A DNA stretch of 38,687 nucleotides from an uncultured Acidobacteriota bacterium (GCA_937888435.1 CALAQS010000223.1:1-38687); one strand, 5' to 3'; shown: positions 13,772-23,316, numbered from the stretch's first letter. Notes: a model not told the origin generated them from the sequence alone. A program made the numbers and translations.

Positions 13772-15070
13772 TCAAACCCCGCTTGGCTCGTTCGCAAGGG
13801 CCTTTTGTCTCCTCCCGAGGGCGAGCGCATTCGCGACCCACACGGCGGCCACGGGCAGGAAGAGCCATGCGAAGCCGAGGGGCGAGAGGCCGAGGAAGGC
13901 CACGAGCCGGTCGGCCAGCGCGCCCAGCGCGTCGCCGCTCCGGTACACGAACGTGTCGATGAAGCTCTTCGCCGTGTACTTCTCCTCGCGTGGGACGACG
14001 GTGAAGAGGGCCTCGCGCGCGGGCTTCACGAGCGCGAACTCGGCCGCGCGCCGGAGGACCTGCACGGCGAAGAGCGTGCTCGCGGTGGACGAGACGCCGA
14101 GCGCGAAGAAACCCGCCGCCGTGACGGCCGGCAGCAGCGCGAGGGCGGGCCCGAGGCCCACGGCCGGCAGGATGCGCCCCGTCAGGAAGAGCTGCGTGAG
14201 GGCCGTGAGGACGTTGACGACGAGGTCGGCCTTCGCGAAGAACGCCGTCCGGGCGCCGGCGTCGTGGAAGGCGCTTCGCACGATGCGCGCCTGCGCCAGA
14301 TAGAGGAACGTCGAGCCGACCGTGAAGAGAAGGAGGAACGCCGCGATGCCGAGGAGGTAGCGCGACTTCGCGAACAGCGTCAGGCCCGAGAGCGCGCCCG
14401 TGCCGGGCGGGACCCCGTCGGCGCTCCCGGCCGCCCGCTCGGCGGCGCCCACGTCCACATGGTAGATCCCCGCGAGCCGGTGCAGGCAGAGGACGCCGGC
14501 CTCGAAGAGAGCCGCTGCGACGAGGAGCAGCGGCACCGGGCCGATTCGCCGCGCGAGCGCGACGGTGACGGCGCCGCCCAGGATACCGCCCACCGTGCCG
14601 CCGAGGCCGATGAACCCGAAGAGGCGCTTCGCCTGCTCGGAACGGAAGAGGTCGGCGAGGAACCCCCAGAAGACCGACACGACGAGGAGGTTGAAGACGC
14701 TCGCGTACACGAAGAAGAACCGCCCCGCGGCGAGCCGCGCGGGGCCGTCGAGAAACGTGAGGAGTCCGAAGAACGCCACGAAGCTCGCGGCGAACGCGTG
14801 CATCACCGCCGGGACGAACACGCGGCGGGGCGTGCGCGCGACGAGCGCTCCGAACAGCGGATTGACGACGAGCGTGCCGGCGAGCGTCCCGAAAAAAAGC
14901 CAGTTCAGGGCGAAACCGCCTCCCGCCGACGCGCCCATCTCGTCGCGGAGCGGCCGGATGACGTAATAGCCGGCGAGGATGAAGAAGAACGAAAGCGCGG
15001 ACCAGAGGAGGCCCGCGCTTTCTCCGGGCTCGACCCGCACGAAGCGGGAAAGCGCGCTCCGCCCCCCCAC
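13772..15070 (-). CDS. Multi-helix carrier of the NTP/NDP-exchanger (TLC) or MFS type
   Basis: A 432-residue polytopic membrane protein with about 11-12 hydrophobic helices. The N-terminal block SFFFILAGYYVIRPLRDEMG is the characteristic first helix of ADP/ATP-carrier-like (TLC) proteins that are widespread in Acidobacteria and often called MFS transporters. Further landmarks are LFGFIGLGGTVGGILGG in the middle and VKPAREALFTVVPREEKYTAKSFIDT near the end, split here by description. Substrate unknown; free-living bacteria carry this group without nucleotide parasitism. The start is GTG at 15070, four bases beyond the stop of the upstream Tat-type protein, so it is likely the last gene of the rml operon. 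I see no terminator between it and the convergent hemerythrin gene. Confidence 0.8.
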   Translation of the reverse strand: MGGRSALSRFVRVEPGESAGLLWSALSFFFILAGYYVIRPLRDEMGASAGGGFALNWLFFGTLAGTLVVNPLFGALVARTPRRVFVPAVMHAFAASFVAFFGLLTFLDGPARLAAGRFFFVYASVFNLLVVSVFWGFLADLFRSEQAKRLFGFIGLGGTVGGILGGAVTVALARRIGPVPLLLVAAALFEAGVLCLHRLAGIYHVDVGAAERAAGSADGVPPGTGALSGLTLFAKSRYLLGIAAFLLLFTVGSTFLYLAQARIVRSAFHDAGARTAFFAKADLVVNVLTALTQLFLTGRILPAVGLGPALALLPAVTAAGFFALGVSSTASTLFAVQVLRRAAEFALVKPAREALFTVVPREEKYTAKSFIDTFVYRSGDALGALADRLVAFLGLSPLGFAWLFLPVAAVWVANALALGRRQKALANEPSGV

Positions 15071-15074
15071 GCCG

Positions 15075-16181
15075 TCAGCCGGCCTTCGGGGGCTTCTTCG
15101 CCTGCGCCTCGTGCCACGCGGCGAGGACCTCGGCTTCGCGCTCGGGCGAAAGGCCGCTCTTCAGCTTGGAAGTCCGCTCTTTCGGGAGCGTCTTCCACCA
15201 GTCGAGCGTGTCCTTCGCGGTGGCCTTCACGGGCCGGAACGCGAGGCCCTTCGCGACCGCGCGCGCGTTGCTCACGCGGCCGGCTCCGGCGTCGGAGCCC
15301 GCGGGCGAGGTCCACACGGGAAGGTCGCTCCACTCCTCGACCTTCTGAGCGGCGAGGAAAGCGGCCTCCACCCACGTGAAGCGCGCGTCGCCGCCGCCGG
15401 CGGCCTTGCAGGCGTCGAGAACCTCGCCCATTCGGAGCGGCGCCGACGTCGCGTTGAAAACGCCCATGGTCTTCGTGTCGATCGTCTTCACGATCCACGT
15501 CGCGAGGTCGCGGACGTCGATGAACTGGACGAGGTCCTCGGGCGCGTCCGGCGCGAGGACCTCGCCGCCGCGCGCGACCCGGACCGGCCAGTACGTGAAG
15601 CGATCCGTGCCGTCGTTCGGCCCGGCGATGAGGCCGGGGCGCACGTTCGTGACGCGGCCGGGCATGGCGGCTTCGGCGGCTTTCTCGCACAGCGCCTTGA
15701 GGCCGCCGTACGTTCCCTCGCCCACGTTTTCGACAGCCGGATCCTCGAGGATCGCGACCGGTCCTGTCTCGTCGACGCCCGGCTTCGACAGGTCCGAGAA
15801 CACGGAAATCGACGAGATGAAGACGTACTGTGAAACGCGCGGAGCCAGGAGCGTCGCGGATGCCTTCACCTGGCGAGGCACGTAACCCGAGGTATCGACC
15901 ACCGCGTCCCAGGCGCGGCCCTCGAGCGACTTGAGGTCGCCGTTGCGATCTCCCTGCAGCTTCTCGAGGTCGGGGAAGAGGCCGGGGTTGGTCTTGCCCC
16001 GGTTGAAAAGGGTGATCGTCCAGCCGCTCGCCTTCGCGGCGTCGACGATCTCGGGCCCGAGGAAGCGGGTGCCTCCGAGGATGAGGAGGGTTTTCCTCGT
16101 TGCGGAGGACGCGGGGAACCCACCCGCCAGAAGACCCGCGGAAGCGGCCGTTTTCCAGAGAAAATCGCGTCTCGTCGTCAT
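15075..16181 (-). CDS. NAD-dependent epimerase/dehydratase-like SDR protein with Tat signal
   Basis: A 368-residue extended-SDR protein. Residues 1-27 form a twin-arginine signal (MTTRRDFLWKTAASAGLLAG, then FPASSATRK), and the mature part starts with the Rossmann motif LLILGGTRFLGPEIV. NFRG-type cofactor contact (LFNRGKTNPG), VVDTSGYVP, VFISSISVFSD and the YGGLKALCE block (Tyr-x3-Lys pattern) are in the usual order. Tat targeting would place an NAD(P)-fold enzyme in the periplasm with its cofactor already bound, as for glucose-fructose oxidoreductase. Substrate unknown. It lies downstream of rmlA on the same strand with a 54-base gap, so a role in envelope sugar chemistry is possible. Confidence 0.85.
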   Translation of the reverse strand: MTTRRDFLWKTAASAGLLAGGFPASSATRKTLLILGGTRFLGPEIVDAAKASGWTITLFNRGKTNPGLFPDLEKLQGDRNGDLKSLEGRAWDAVVDTSGYVPRQVKASATLLAPRVSQYVFISSISVFSDLSKPGVDETGPVAILEDPAVENVGEGTYGGLKALCEKAAEAAMPGRVTNVRPGLIAGPNDGTDRFTYWPVRVARGGEVLAPDAPEDLVQFIDVRDLATWIVKTIDTKTMGVFNATSAPLRMGEVLDACKAAGGGDARFTWVEAAFLAAQKVEEWSDLPVWTSPAGSDAGAGRVSNARAVAKGLAFRPVKATAKDTLDWWKTLPKERTSKLKSGLSPEREAEVLAAWHEAQAKKPPKAG

Positions 16182-16235
16182 GTCTCTTCTCCTCGTCCCG
16201 AGAGATACGAGCGCGCCCGGGCCCCGGTTGCGTCC

Positions 16236-17108
16236 TCAGTCGACTCCGTCCTCCAGCATCCGGAGAAGGTAGCGGCCGTAGTCGCTCTTCATCTGCTGCG
16301 CGAGCCGGGACACGTCGGCCGCGGAGATCCAGCCGGCCTTGTGGGCGATCTCCTCGGGGCACGCGATCTTCAGCCCCTGGCGCGCCTCGATGGCCTGGAT
16401 GAAATTCGAGGCCTGGAGGAGCGCCTCGTGGGTGCCCGTGTCGAGCCACGCCATGCCCCGGCCGAGAAGCTCGACGTGGAGGTCGCCGGTTTCGAGGTAC
16501 GCCCGGTTGACGTCCGTGATCTCGAGCTCGCCGCGCGGCGAGGGTTTCAGCGCCGTCGCGATGTCGAGCACGCGGTTGTCGTAGAAATACAGGCCGGTGA
16601 CGGCGTAGCTCGAGCGCGGCTCCTTCGGCTTCTCCTCGAGGCCGATCGCGCGCCCTTTCCCGTCGAACTCCACGACGCCGTAACGCTCGGGGTCGAGCAC
16701 GCGGTAGGCGAAGACGGTCGCGCCCGAGGCGCGGCCCGCCGCGCGCTGGAGCATCTCCGGCAGGCCGTGCCCGTAGAACAGGTTGTCGCCGAGCGCGAGC
16801 GCGACGGCGTCCTCGCCCACGAACGGTCGGCCGATGAGAAACGCCTGCGCGAGACCCTCGGGCTTCGGCTGCGCCGCATAGGAGATCCGGATGCCGAACT
16901 GCCCGCCGTCGCCGAGGAGGCGCCTGAAGCCGGTCTGGTCCTCGGGCGTCGTGATGACGAGAATGTCGCGCAGGCCCGCGAGCATGAGCGTCGAGAGCGG
17001 GTAATAGACCATGGGCTTGTCGTAGACGGGGCAAAGCTGCTTCGAAACCGCGAGCGTGAGCGGATAGAGGCGCGAGCCCGAGCCTCCCGCGAGGATGATC
17101 CCCTTCAC
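16236..17108 (-). CDS. rmlA: Glucose-1-phosphate thymidylyltransferase
   Basis: This enzyme makes dTDP-glucose from dTTP and glucose-1-phosphate, the first step toward dTDP-L-rhamnose and other dTDP sugars. It has 290 residues, as in the family. Motifs are [62 protein letters not shown] and GELEITDVN, and [11 protein letters not shown] near the end. The GTG start overlaps the rmlB stop by four bases (GTGA), showing coupling. A much longer open frame exists upstream but is only rmlB in another frame. rmlC and rmlD are not in this window. Confidence 0.97.
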   Translation of the reverse strand: MKGIILAGGSGSRLYPLTLAVSKQLCPVYDKPMVYYPLSTLMLAGLRDILVITTPEDQTGFRRLLGDGGQFGIRISYAAQPKPEGLAQAFLIGRPFVGEDAVALALGDNLFYGHGLPEMLQRAAGRASGATVFAYRVLDPERYGVVEFDGKGRAIGLEEKPKEPRSSYAVTGLYFYDNRVLDIATALKPSPRGELEITDVNRAYLETGDLHVELLGRGMAWLDTGTHEALLQASNFIQAIEARQGLKIACPEEIAHKAGWISAADVSRLAQQMKSDYGRYLLRMLEDGVD

Positions 17109-18232
17109 GCGCGGACTCCGCCCGCGCGGGGCGCGGACGCGGCGGGGCCGAGGCCGAGCCGCTCGCGGTCGTAGTTTCCCGCCTGGATCGTCGCGCACCA
17201 TTCGAGATTCGACAGGTACCACCGCACCGTCCGAAGAAGACCTTCTTCGAATGAGTAAGAGGGGCTCCACCCGAGGTCGCGGCGGATCTTGGTTGCATCG
17301 ATCGCATAGCGGCGATCGTGGCCTGGCCGGTCTGGAACGAACGTCATGAGTTGCGCGTATCCCCCCTTGCCCTTCGAAGAGATCCTCGGAATCTTCGGGT
17401 TCTTCTCGGCCGGCCGCTCCTGCTCCAGCGCCGCGCAGAGCGCGTCGACGATCTGGAGGTTCGTCCGCTCGTTTCCGCCTCCGATGTTGTATTTGCTTCC
17501 GGGCGCGCCCTTCTCGAGGACGAGGAGGATGCCGCGACAGTGGTCCTCGACGTGGAGCCAGTCGCGCACGTTGCCGCCGTCGCCGTAAATCGGGAGGGGC
17601 TTTCCCTCGAGGGCGGTCAGGATCATGAGCGGAATGAGCTTTTCGGGGAATTGGTACGGCCCGTAGTTGTTCGAGCAGTTCGTCAGGAGCGTCGCGAGGC
17701 CGTACGTCTCGCGCCAGGCGCGCACGAGATGGTCCGCGGCGGCCTTCGACGCGGCGTACGGCGAGTTCGGCGCGTACGGCGTCTCCTCGGAGAAGAGGCC
17801 CGTCTCGCCCAGCGTGCCGTAGACCTCGTCGGTGGAGACGTGGAGGAACCGGAAGGCCTCGCGAGCGGCGGGCGGGAGGGCCGCGGCGTGCGCGCGCGAG
17901 GCCTCGAGCAGCTCGTACGTGCCGTTGACGTTCGTGTTGACGAACGCGCCCGGGCCGTCGATCGAGCGGTCGACGTGCGTTTCGGCTGCGAAGTTCAGGA
18001 CGGCGCGCGGCCGGTGGGCCGCCATGGCCGCTCGCATGGCGTCGCGGTCGGCGATGTCCGCCTCGATGAAGGCGAAGCGCGGGTTCCTCTCCACGTCGGC
18101 GAGGCTCGCGCGGTGCCCCGAGTACGTGAGCTTGTCGACGACGACGACGCGGTCGGGCGTTTCGGCGAGCGCGAGTCGCACAAAGTTCGAGCCGATGAAA
18201 CCGGCCCCGCCGGTGACGACGATGGACTCCAC
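17105..18232 (-). CDS. rmlB: dTDP-glucose 4,6-dehydratase
   Basis: This enzyme converts dTDP-glucose to dTDP-4-keto-6-deoxyglucose. It has 375 residues from a GTG start at [17 protein letters not shown]. Landmarks are the NAD loop [29 protein letters not shown] with the catalytic Asp-Glu, [44 protein letters not shown] and [16 protein letters not shown]. Between ALEQERPAE and [12 protein letters not shown] lies a Lys/Pro-rich stretch (about residues 278-292, [15 protein letters not shown]) that is longer than I expect for this loop, and it is encoded by a copy of the dispersed motif (17358-17400). A second copy encodes [12 protein letters not shown] near the C-terminus, a sequence normal for the family. 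Start GTG overlaps nothing upstream; divergent from trpB2. Confidence 0.97.
   Translation of the reverse strand: MESIVVTGGAGFIGSNFVRLALAETPDRVVVVDKLTYSGHRASLADVERNPRFAFIEADIADRDAMRAAMAAHRPRAVLNFAAETHVDRSIDGPGAFVNTNVNGTYELLEASRAHAAALPPAAREAFRFLHVSTDEVYGTLGETGLFSEETPYAPNSPYAASKAAADHLVRAWRETYGLATLLTNCSNNYGPYQFPEKLIPLMILTALEGKPLPIYGDGGNVRDWLHVEDHCRGILLVLEKGAPGSKYNIGGGNERTNLQIVDALCAALEQERPAEKNPKIPRISSKGKGGYAQLMTFVPDRPGHDRRYAIDATKIRRDLGWSPSYSFEEGLLRTVRWYLSNLEWCATIQAGNYDRERLGLGPAASAPRAGGVRA
17233..17264 (-). repeat. Diverged motif (TTCGAAGAA variant), 3' part of rmlB
   Basis: Minus-strand core CATTCGAAGAAGGTC then TTCTTC, 11 of 15 to the consensus. The encoded SYSFEEGLL is normal for RmlB, so this may be a native sequence with unusual codons. 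Confidence 0.4.
17358..17400 (+). repeat. Diverged motif inside rmlB, at a possible extra loop
   Basis: TATCCCCCCTTGCCCTTCGA then AGAGATCCTCGGAATCTTCGG lines up with the copy at 33151 (TATCCC, CTT-CC, TTC-AAG, ATCCTC). It is more G+C-rich than the other copies and encodes [15 protein letters not shown] in rmlB. Confidence 0.45.
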
Positions 18233-18302
18233 GCGGCGGCAAGGATATCGGAGTCGGCCGGAGACTGCGCTATCGTCGCGCCTTTCCGAAAGGGGAGGAC
18301 CC

Positions 18303-19673
18303 ATGGCGGAGACCGCGAGATTCCTGTTGGACGAATCGCTCCTGCCGAAGGCCTGGTACAACGTGAACGCGGACATGCCCGTGCCCCCGTCCCCGGTCCT
18401 GCACCCAGGGACGATGGAGCCGGTCACGCCGGACTTCCTGTCCGTCCTCTTCCCGATGAACATCGTGATGCAGGAGGTCACGCCCGAACGCTGGGTCGAG
18501 ATCCCGGAGCCCGTGCGCGAGATCTACCGGCTCTGGCGCCCGACGCCGATGTGCCGCGCCCTGAGGCTCGAGAAGGCGCTCGGGACACCGGCCCACATCT
18601 ACTACAAGAACGAGAGCGTGAGCCCGGTCGGCTCGCACAAGCCGAACACGGCGGTTCCTCAGGCCTTCTACAACAAGGAGGCCGGGACGAAGGCGCTGAC
18701 GACGGAGACGGGCGCCGGGCAGTGGGGGTCGGCCCTCGCGATGGCGTGCAGCTTCTTCGGGCTCGACCTCGAGATCTTCATGGTGAAAGTCTCGTACGAC
18801 CAGAAGCCTTACCGCCGGTACATCATGGAGAATTTCGGCGCGCAGGTCTTCGCGAGCCCGACCGACCGGACGCAATTCGGCAGGAAGCTCCGCGCCGAGT
18901 CGCCCGACTCGCCGGGCTCGCTCGGGATCGCGATCTCCGAGGCGGTCGAGGTGGCGGCGACGAGCGGCGGCGCGAAGAAGTACAGCCTCGGCTCGGTCCT
19001 CGGCCACGTCCTGATGCACCAGACGGTCATCGGGCTGGAGGCGCTCCTCCAGATGGAGATGGCGGGCGAGTATCCCGACGTCGTGATCGCGTGCGCGGGC
19101 GGCGGGTCGAACTTCGCGGGCTTCGCGTTCCCGTTCGTCCACCGCAACCTCACGGAGGGAAAGAAGACGCGGATCGTGGCCGTAGAGCCCGCCTCCTGCC
19201 CGACCTTGACGAAGGGTCGCTATACGTACGACTACGGCGACACGGCCGCGATGGCTCCCATCGTGAAGATGCACACGCTCGGGCACACGTTCGTCCCGCC
19301 GGGGATCCACGCGGGCGGCCTGCGCTATCACGGGATGGCGCCCTCGGTGAGCGCGCTCGTCGCGCACGGCGACGTCGAGGCCCGCTCTGCCCAGCAGCTC
19401 GAGACGTTCGACGCGGCCGTGCAGTTCTCGAAGGCCGAAGGGATCATCCCGGCGCCCGAATCCGCGCACGCGATCCGCGCCGCGATAGACGAGGCGCTTC
19501 GCTGCAAGGAGACGGGGGAGAAGAAGGTCATCGCCTTCAACCTCTCGGGCCACGGCCACTTCGACATGACCGCCTACCAGAGCTACCACGCGGGGCACCT
19601 GCAGGACTTCGAGTACCCCGACCACGCCGTCGAGGAGGCGATGACGCACCTCCCGAAGGTGCCGGGCGGCTGA
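18303..19673 (+). CDS. trpB2: TrpB2-type tryptophan synthase beta-like PLP enzyme
   Basis: A 456-residue stand-alone TrpB2 protein, preceded by AGGGGAGGA. The PLP lysine is Lys113 in [11 protein letters not shown]. Other marks are [27 protein letters not shown], the phosphate loop [14 protein letters not shown] and the C-terminal [10 protein letters not shown]. TrpB2 differs from TrpB1 by longer N-terminal and internal insertions and by not pairing with a normal TrpA. Known members condense indole with serine, or have been proposed to salvage indole or deaminate serine. No trpA or other trp gene is nearby, so the role here (indole salvage versus biosynthesis) is open. It is divergent from the rml operon across 70 bases. 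Confidence 0.95.
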   Translation: MAETARFLLDESLLPKAWYNVNADMPVPPSPVLHPGTMEPVTPDFLSVLFPMNIVMQEVTPERWVEIPEPVREIYRLWRPTPMCRALRLEKALGTPAHIYYKNESVSPVGSHKPNTAVPQAFYNKEAGTKALTTETGAGQWGSALAMACSFFGLDLEIFMVKVSYDQKPYRRYIMENFGAQVFASPTDRTQFGRKLRAESPDSPGSLGIAISEAVEVAATSGGAKKYSLGSVLGHVLMHQTVIGLEALLQMEMAGEYPDVVIACAGGGSNFAGFAFPFVHRNLTEGKKTRIVAVEPASCPTLTKGRYTYDYGDTAAMAPIVKMHTLGHTFVPPGIHAGGLRYHGMAPSVSALVAHGDVEARSAQQLETFDAAVQFSKAEGIIPAPESAHAIRAAIDEALRCKETGEKKVIAFNLSGHGHFDMTAYQSYHAGHLQDFEYPDHAVEEAMTHLPKVPGG

Positions 19674-19677
19674 CGCG

Positions 19678-19732
19678 AAAAATTCCGGCCCGCGGTCCTC
19701 ACGCGGAACCGCCCGCCCGAGGACGACGGGCC
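19678..19732 (-). terminator. Intrinsic terminator after the ABC exporter operon
   Basis: A long imperfect stem (19687-19700 with 19719-19732; two mismatches in 14) starts at the exporter stop. On the minus strand it is followed by GGAATTTTT (T run 19682-19678). It fills the gap between the convergent trpB2 and ABC genes, but only the minus strand has a T run. Confidence 0.7.
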
Positions 19733-21589
19733 CTAGGCGGCCGCTTCCCGGTCCTTGAGCTGCAGCGTGTAAAGGCGGGCGTAGAGCCCGTCCTTCGCGA
19801 GCAGCTCCGCGTGCGTGCCGGACTCCTTCACCTCGCCGTGCGAGAGGACGAGGATCTCGTCGGCGCGCACGATCGTCGAGAGGCGGTGCGCGACGACGAT
19901 CGACGTGCGGCCCGCCAGCAGACGGGCGACGGCGCGCTCGATCGTCTTCTCCGTCTCGGGATCGACGGAGGACGTGGCCTCGTCGAGGATGAGCACGCGC
20001 GGGTCGCGCGCGAGCGCGCGGGCGAAGGCGACGAGCTGCTTCTCGCCCACGGAAAGGCCGCCGCCGCGCTCGGAGAGCTTCGCGTCGAGCCCCCCCGGAA
20101 TGCGCGCAAGGAGCGGCGCGAGGCCGACCTCGATGCAGGCTTCCTCGATACGCGCGCGCGGGAGTCCTGGATCGAAGAAGGAGACGTTCTCCGCGATCGT
20201 CCCGGTGAAGAGGAACGTGTCCTGCAGGACGATGCCGAAGTGCTCGCGCAGGCGCACGGGGTCGTACCGGCGCACGTCCGTGCCGTCCACGAGGACGCGC
20301 CCTTCCGTCACGTCGTAGAAGCGCAGAAGGAGGTTCAGGACCGTGGACTTGCCCGCGCCCGTCGCGCCCACGAGCGCGACCGTGCGCCCGGGCGGCACGT
20401 GGAACGAGACGCCATTCAGAATCTCTTCGCCCTTCTTATAGGAGAAGCGCACGTCCTCGAACGCGACATCGCCGTGAAGGGGCCCCTTTGGGGCGACCGG
20501 ATCGGCCGGCGCGGTGATGGAGGGCTGCGCATCGAGGAGATGGAAGATCCGCTCGGAGGAGGCCATCGCGGCCTGCAGGATGTTGTACTTCTCCGAGAGG
20601 TCCATGAGCGGGCGGTAGAAGCGCTTGCTGTACTGGAGGAACGCCACGACGGCGCCGAGCGTCATGCGGCCGCGGAGCACCTCGCCGCCGCCGTACCACA
20701 CGATCGACGCCATGCCGACCGCCGACAGGAAGTCGAGGGCCGGATAGAAGACCGAGTAGTAGAAGATCGAGTCGAGGTTCGCCCGCCGGTGCGCGTCGTT
20801 CACGTCGGCGAAGCTCCGGCGCGAAACGGGCTCGTGGCGAAAGAGCTGCACGACGTTCATTCCGGAGATGTGCTCCTGGAGGAACGCGTTCACCCGGGCG
20901 ATCTTCACGCGCACGTCGCGGTACGTGTCGCGTGCGCCCTTCCGGAACCAGTTCGTCACCCAGAGCATCGGCAGGAGGATCGCGAACGTGATCGCCGCGA
21001 GCGTCGTGTCGAGGGCGAAGAGGATGGCCACGATTCCCGCGAGGATCGCCACGTCGCCGAGGAGCGCGACGAAACCCGACGTGAAGAGCTCGTTCAGAGC
21101 GTCGACGTCCGTCGTCAGGCGCGTCATGAGCCGGCCCACGGGCGTGCGGTCGAAGACGGCGATGTCGGCGCGCTGGAGGTGGGAGAAGATCCGCGTCCTC
21201 AGGTCGTACATGACGCCCTGGCCCATCTGCGAGGTCCACGCGACCATGACCACCATGAAGACGAACGCGAGCGCGGCCATGAGGATCGAAAGCCCCGCGA
21301 TCCACTCGATGCCGTGCCCCGCGCCGAGGTCGATGCCAAAGATGCGAAAGAAGCCGTCCACGCCGCGGGAAGCCGGGCCGGCCCCCGTCCCGCCTTTCGT
21401 GAACAGGAGGTCGATCGCCGCCGCCATGAGCAGCGGCCCCGCGAGCTGGGCGACCGACTCGAGGAGCAGGGCGACGACGGACCCGACGACGTAGCGCCGG
21501 TACGGGCGCACGAGGGAGAAGAGCCGCTTGGCGAGGCGCGGCTCGAAGGCGCTCCCCAGGATCTCTTCCTCGTGAGGAGTTTCGGCCAT
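19733..21589 (-). CDS. ABC exporter half-transporter, consensus-ATPase subunit (YheH/TM288-like)
   Basis: A 618-residue half-transporter with an N-terminal six-helix exporter domain and a C-terminal ATPase. ATPase motifs are Walker A GATGAGKST, Q-loop LQDTFLF, signature LSVGEKQL, Walker B VLILDEATSS with the catalytic Glu, and AHRLSTI. The signature departs from LSGGQ while Walker B is intact. Its partner, the next upstream gene, has the reverse pattern, so the pair forms one degenerate and one consensus ATP site, as in BmrC/BmrD and TM287/288. Substrate unknown; relatives export drugs or lipids. The ATG shares one base with the partner's stop (TGATG), so expression is coupled. The terminator at 19678-19732 follows. 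Confidence 0.95.
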   Translation of the reverse strand: MAETPHEEEILGSAFEPRLAKRLFSLVRPYRRYVVGSVVALLLESVAQLAGPLLMAAAIDLLFTKGGTGAGPASRGVDGFFRIFGIDLGAGHGIEWIAGLSILMAALAFVFMVVMVAWTSQMGQGVMYDLRTRIFSHLQRADIAVFDRTPVGRLMTRLTTDVDALNELFTSGFVALLGDVAILAGIVAILFALDTTLAAITFAILLPMLWVTNWFRKGARDTYRDVRVKIARVNAFLQEHISGMNVVQLFRHEPVSRRSFADVNDAHRRANLDSIFYYSVFYPALDFLSAVGMASIVWYGGGEVLRGRMTLGAVVAFLQYSKRFYRPLMDLSEKYNILQAAMASSERIFHLLDAQPSITAPADPVAPKGPLHGDVAFEDVRFSYKKGEEILNGVSFHVPPGRTVALVGATGAGKSTVLNLLLRFYDVTEGRVLVDGTDVRRYDPVRLREHFGIVLQDTFLFTGTIAENVSFFDPGLPRARIEEACIEVGLAPLLARIPGGLDAKLSERGGGLSVGEKQLVAFARALARDPRVLILDEATSSVDPETEKTIERAVARLLAGRTSIVVAHRLSTIVRADEILVLSHGEVKESGTHAELLAKDGLYARLYTLQLKDREAAA

Positions 21590-23316
21590 CAGGCGGCCTC
21601 CATCTCCTCGGCGAGGCGCTGGCGCTCGGCGATGGCCGCGTAGACGCCGCCCTTTTCGAGCAGCTCCGCGTGCGTGCCCATCTCGACGATCCGGCCGCCG
21701 TCGAGGACGGCCGCGACGTCGGCGTTCTGGAGCGTGGACAGGCGGTGCGAGACGAGAAAGACAGTCCGCCCCCCGGCCGCGGCCTTGAGAGCGTCGAGGA
21801 TCTTCGCCTCCGTCTCCGTGTCGACGGACGAGAACGCGTCGTCGAGGACGAGGACGGGCGCGTCCGTCAGGAGAGCGCGCGCGAGCGCCGTGCGCTGCTT
21901 CTGCCCTCCGGAGAGCGTGATGCCGCGCTCGCCGACGAGCGTGTCGAGGCCCCTCGGGAACCGCGCGACGTCGGGCGCGAGCCCCGCGGCCTGAACGGCG
22001 CGCTCGATCTCCTCGCGCGTGGCTGATGGACGCCCGAAGGCCACGTTGTTCGCAAGCGTGTCTGAAAACAGGAACGTCTCCTGCGGCACGACGACGACGT
22101 TCCGCCGGAGGACGGGCAGCGGGATTTCCGTCAGATCGCGGCCTCCGATGAAGATCGTACCCACCGGCGGGTCGTCGAGCCTCAGGAGAAGATTCAGGAG
22201 AGTGGACTTGCCGGCGCCCGTGCGGCCCACGACGGCGATCGTCGTGCCGGGCGTGACACGGAACGTGACGTCCGAGAGGATGGCCCGCTCTCCATGCGCG
22301 AACGAGAGCCCCCGGAACTCCACGTCACCGGAGAGGCGTTCGCCGCTGTCCGCCTGGGCGGGCTGCGGCGCGGCCTCCCAGATGTCCACCATGCGATTCC
22401 ACGAAGCCGACCCCCGCTGCCACAGGTTCACGACCCAGCCCAGCGCGGTCGCCGGCCAGATCAGCTCGATCATGTACAAGTTGAACTCCACGTACCGCGC
22501 GACCGTGAGCTTCCCCGCGAGGATGAAGCGGCCGCCGGCCCAGAGCGTGAGCGCGAAACCGACGCCGACGAGGAGCTGGAGCAGCGGGAAGTAGAGGGCG
22601 TTCAGGCGCGCCAACCCCAGGTTGCGGCGCTTGAACTCGCGGTTCTTCGCGTCGAATCGGGATTCCTCGCTCGCCTCGCGCGCGAAGGCGCGCACGAGGC
22701 GGGCGCCGGAGAAGTTCTCCTGCGCCTCGGCGGAAATCTCGGCGAAGAACTCCTGGATCTTCGTGAAGCGCCGGTGCGTGGCCTGGCCCATGACCTTCGT
22801 CGCCACGGCGACGATCGGCAGCACTGCGAGGGCGACGCCCGTCAGCGCGGGCGACACCATGAACATGAGCGCAAGCGCCACGACGCCCACGAAAAACGTA
22901 TTCGCGGCCTGCATGATCCCGGGTCCGAGCAGCATGCGCACGGCCGAAAGGTCGTTGACGGCGCGGCTCATCAGGTCGCCCACGCGGTTCTTCCGGTACC
23001 ACGTCACGGGCAGGCGCAGCAGGTGCTCGAACAGGTCCTGCCGCATCTCGTACTCGATGTGGCGCGAGGCGCCGATCAGGATGCGCCGCGTGAGGAAGAG
23101 GGCGATCGCGTCGCCCACGGCGAGGAGGACGATGAGCGCCGCGAGGCGGAAGAGCCGCTCTTTGGTCACGCCCACGCCGAGCTCCTCGATCGCCCTCCGC
23201 ACGATGCCGGGCATCGCGAGAAAGAGGCCCGTCGAGGCGAGGATCGAGGCGAATCCAGTCAGATAGGCGCCGGGGCGGCGACGGAAATAGCTCAGGAAGC
23301 GGGGGAGGTCTCTCAT
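21589..23316 (-). CDS. ABC exporter half-transporter, degenerate-site subunit (YheI/TM287-like)
   Basis: A 575-residue half-transporter from the ATG of MRDLPRFLSYFRRRPGAYLTG, the length typical of the group; a longer frame to 23403 has no family-like sequence. Six helices (LTGFASILASTGLFLAMPG is the first) are followed by the ATPase domain: Walker A GRTGAGKST, VVPQETFLF, canonical signature LSGGQKQR, Walker B VLVLDDAFSS and SHRLSTL. The residue after Walker B is Asp in place of the catalytic Glu, the hallmark of the degenerate site in heterodimeric exporters. It is first in a two-gene operon, divergent from the Cys-rich genes across about 130 bases that contain TATACA/TATATT-like boxes at 23370-23377. 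Confidence 0.95.
   Translation of the reverse strand: MRDLPRFLSYFRRRPGAYLTGFASILASTGLFLAMPGIVRRAIEELGVGVTKERLFRLAALIVLLAVGDAIALFLTRRILIGASRHIEYEMRQDLFEHLLRLPVTWYRKNRVGDLMSRAVNDLSAVRMLLGPGIMQAANTFFVGVVALALMFMVSPALTGVALAVLPIVAVATKVMGQATHRRFTKIQEFFAEISAEAQENFSGARLVRAFAREASEESRFDAKNREFKRRNLGLARLNALYFPLLQLLVGVGFALTLWAGGRFILAGKLTVARYVEFNLYMIELIWPATALGWVVNLWQRGSASWNRMVDIWEAAPQPAQADSGERLSGDVEFRGLSFAHGERAILSDVTFRVTPGTTIAVVGRTGAGKSTLLNLLLRLDDPPVGTIFIGGRDLTEIPLPVLRRNVVVVPQETFLFSDTLANNVAFGRPSATREEIERAVQAAGLAPDVARFPRGLDTLVGERGITLSGGQKQRTALARALLTDAPVLVLDDAFSSVDTETEAKILDALKAAAGGRTVFLVSHRLSTLQNADVAAVLDGGRIVEMGTHAELLEKGGVYAAIAERQRLAEEMEAA

Noticed and set aside
16150-16175. CCAGAGAAAATC near the start of the Tat-type SDR gene resembles the motif core
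   Set aside because: It encodes the RRDFLWK Tat signal, which explains the sequence; only about 10 of 15 positions match.
20410-20455. CTTCTTATAGGAGAAG with ATTCAGAATC in the ABC exporter looks like a motif copy
   Set aside because: It encodes FSYKKGEEILNGV, the normal start of the ATPase domain, and aligns with the core only with gaps.
17318-21643. 1441-codon plus-strand open frame across rmlB, trpB2 and the ABC gene
   Set aside because: It overlaps three well-identified genes and has low-complexity Arg/Glu/Gly composition; a shadow frame.
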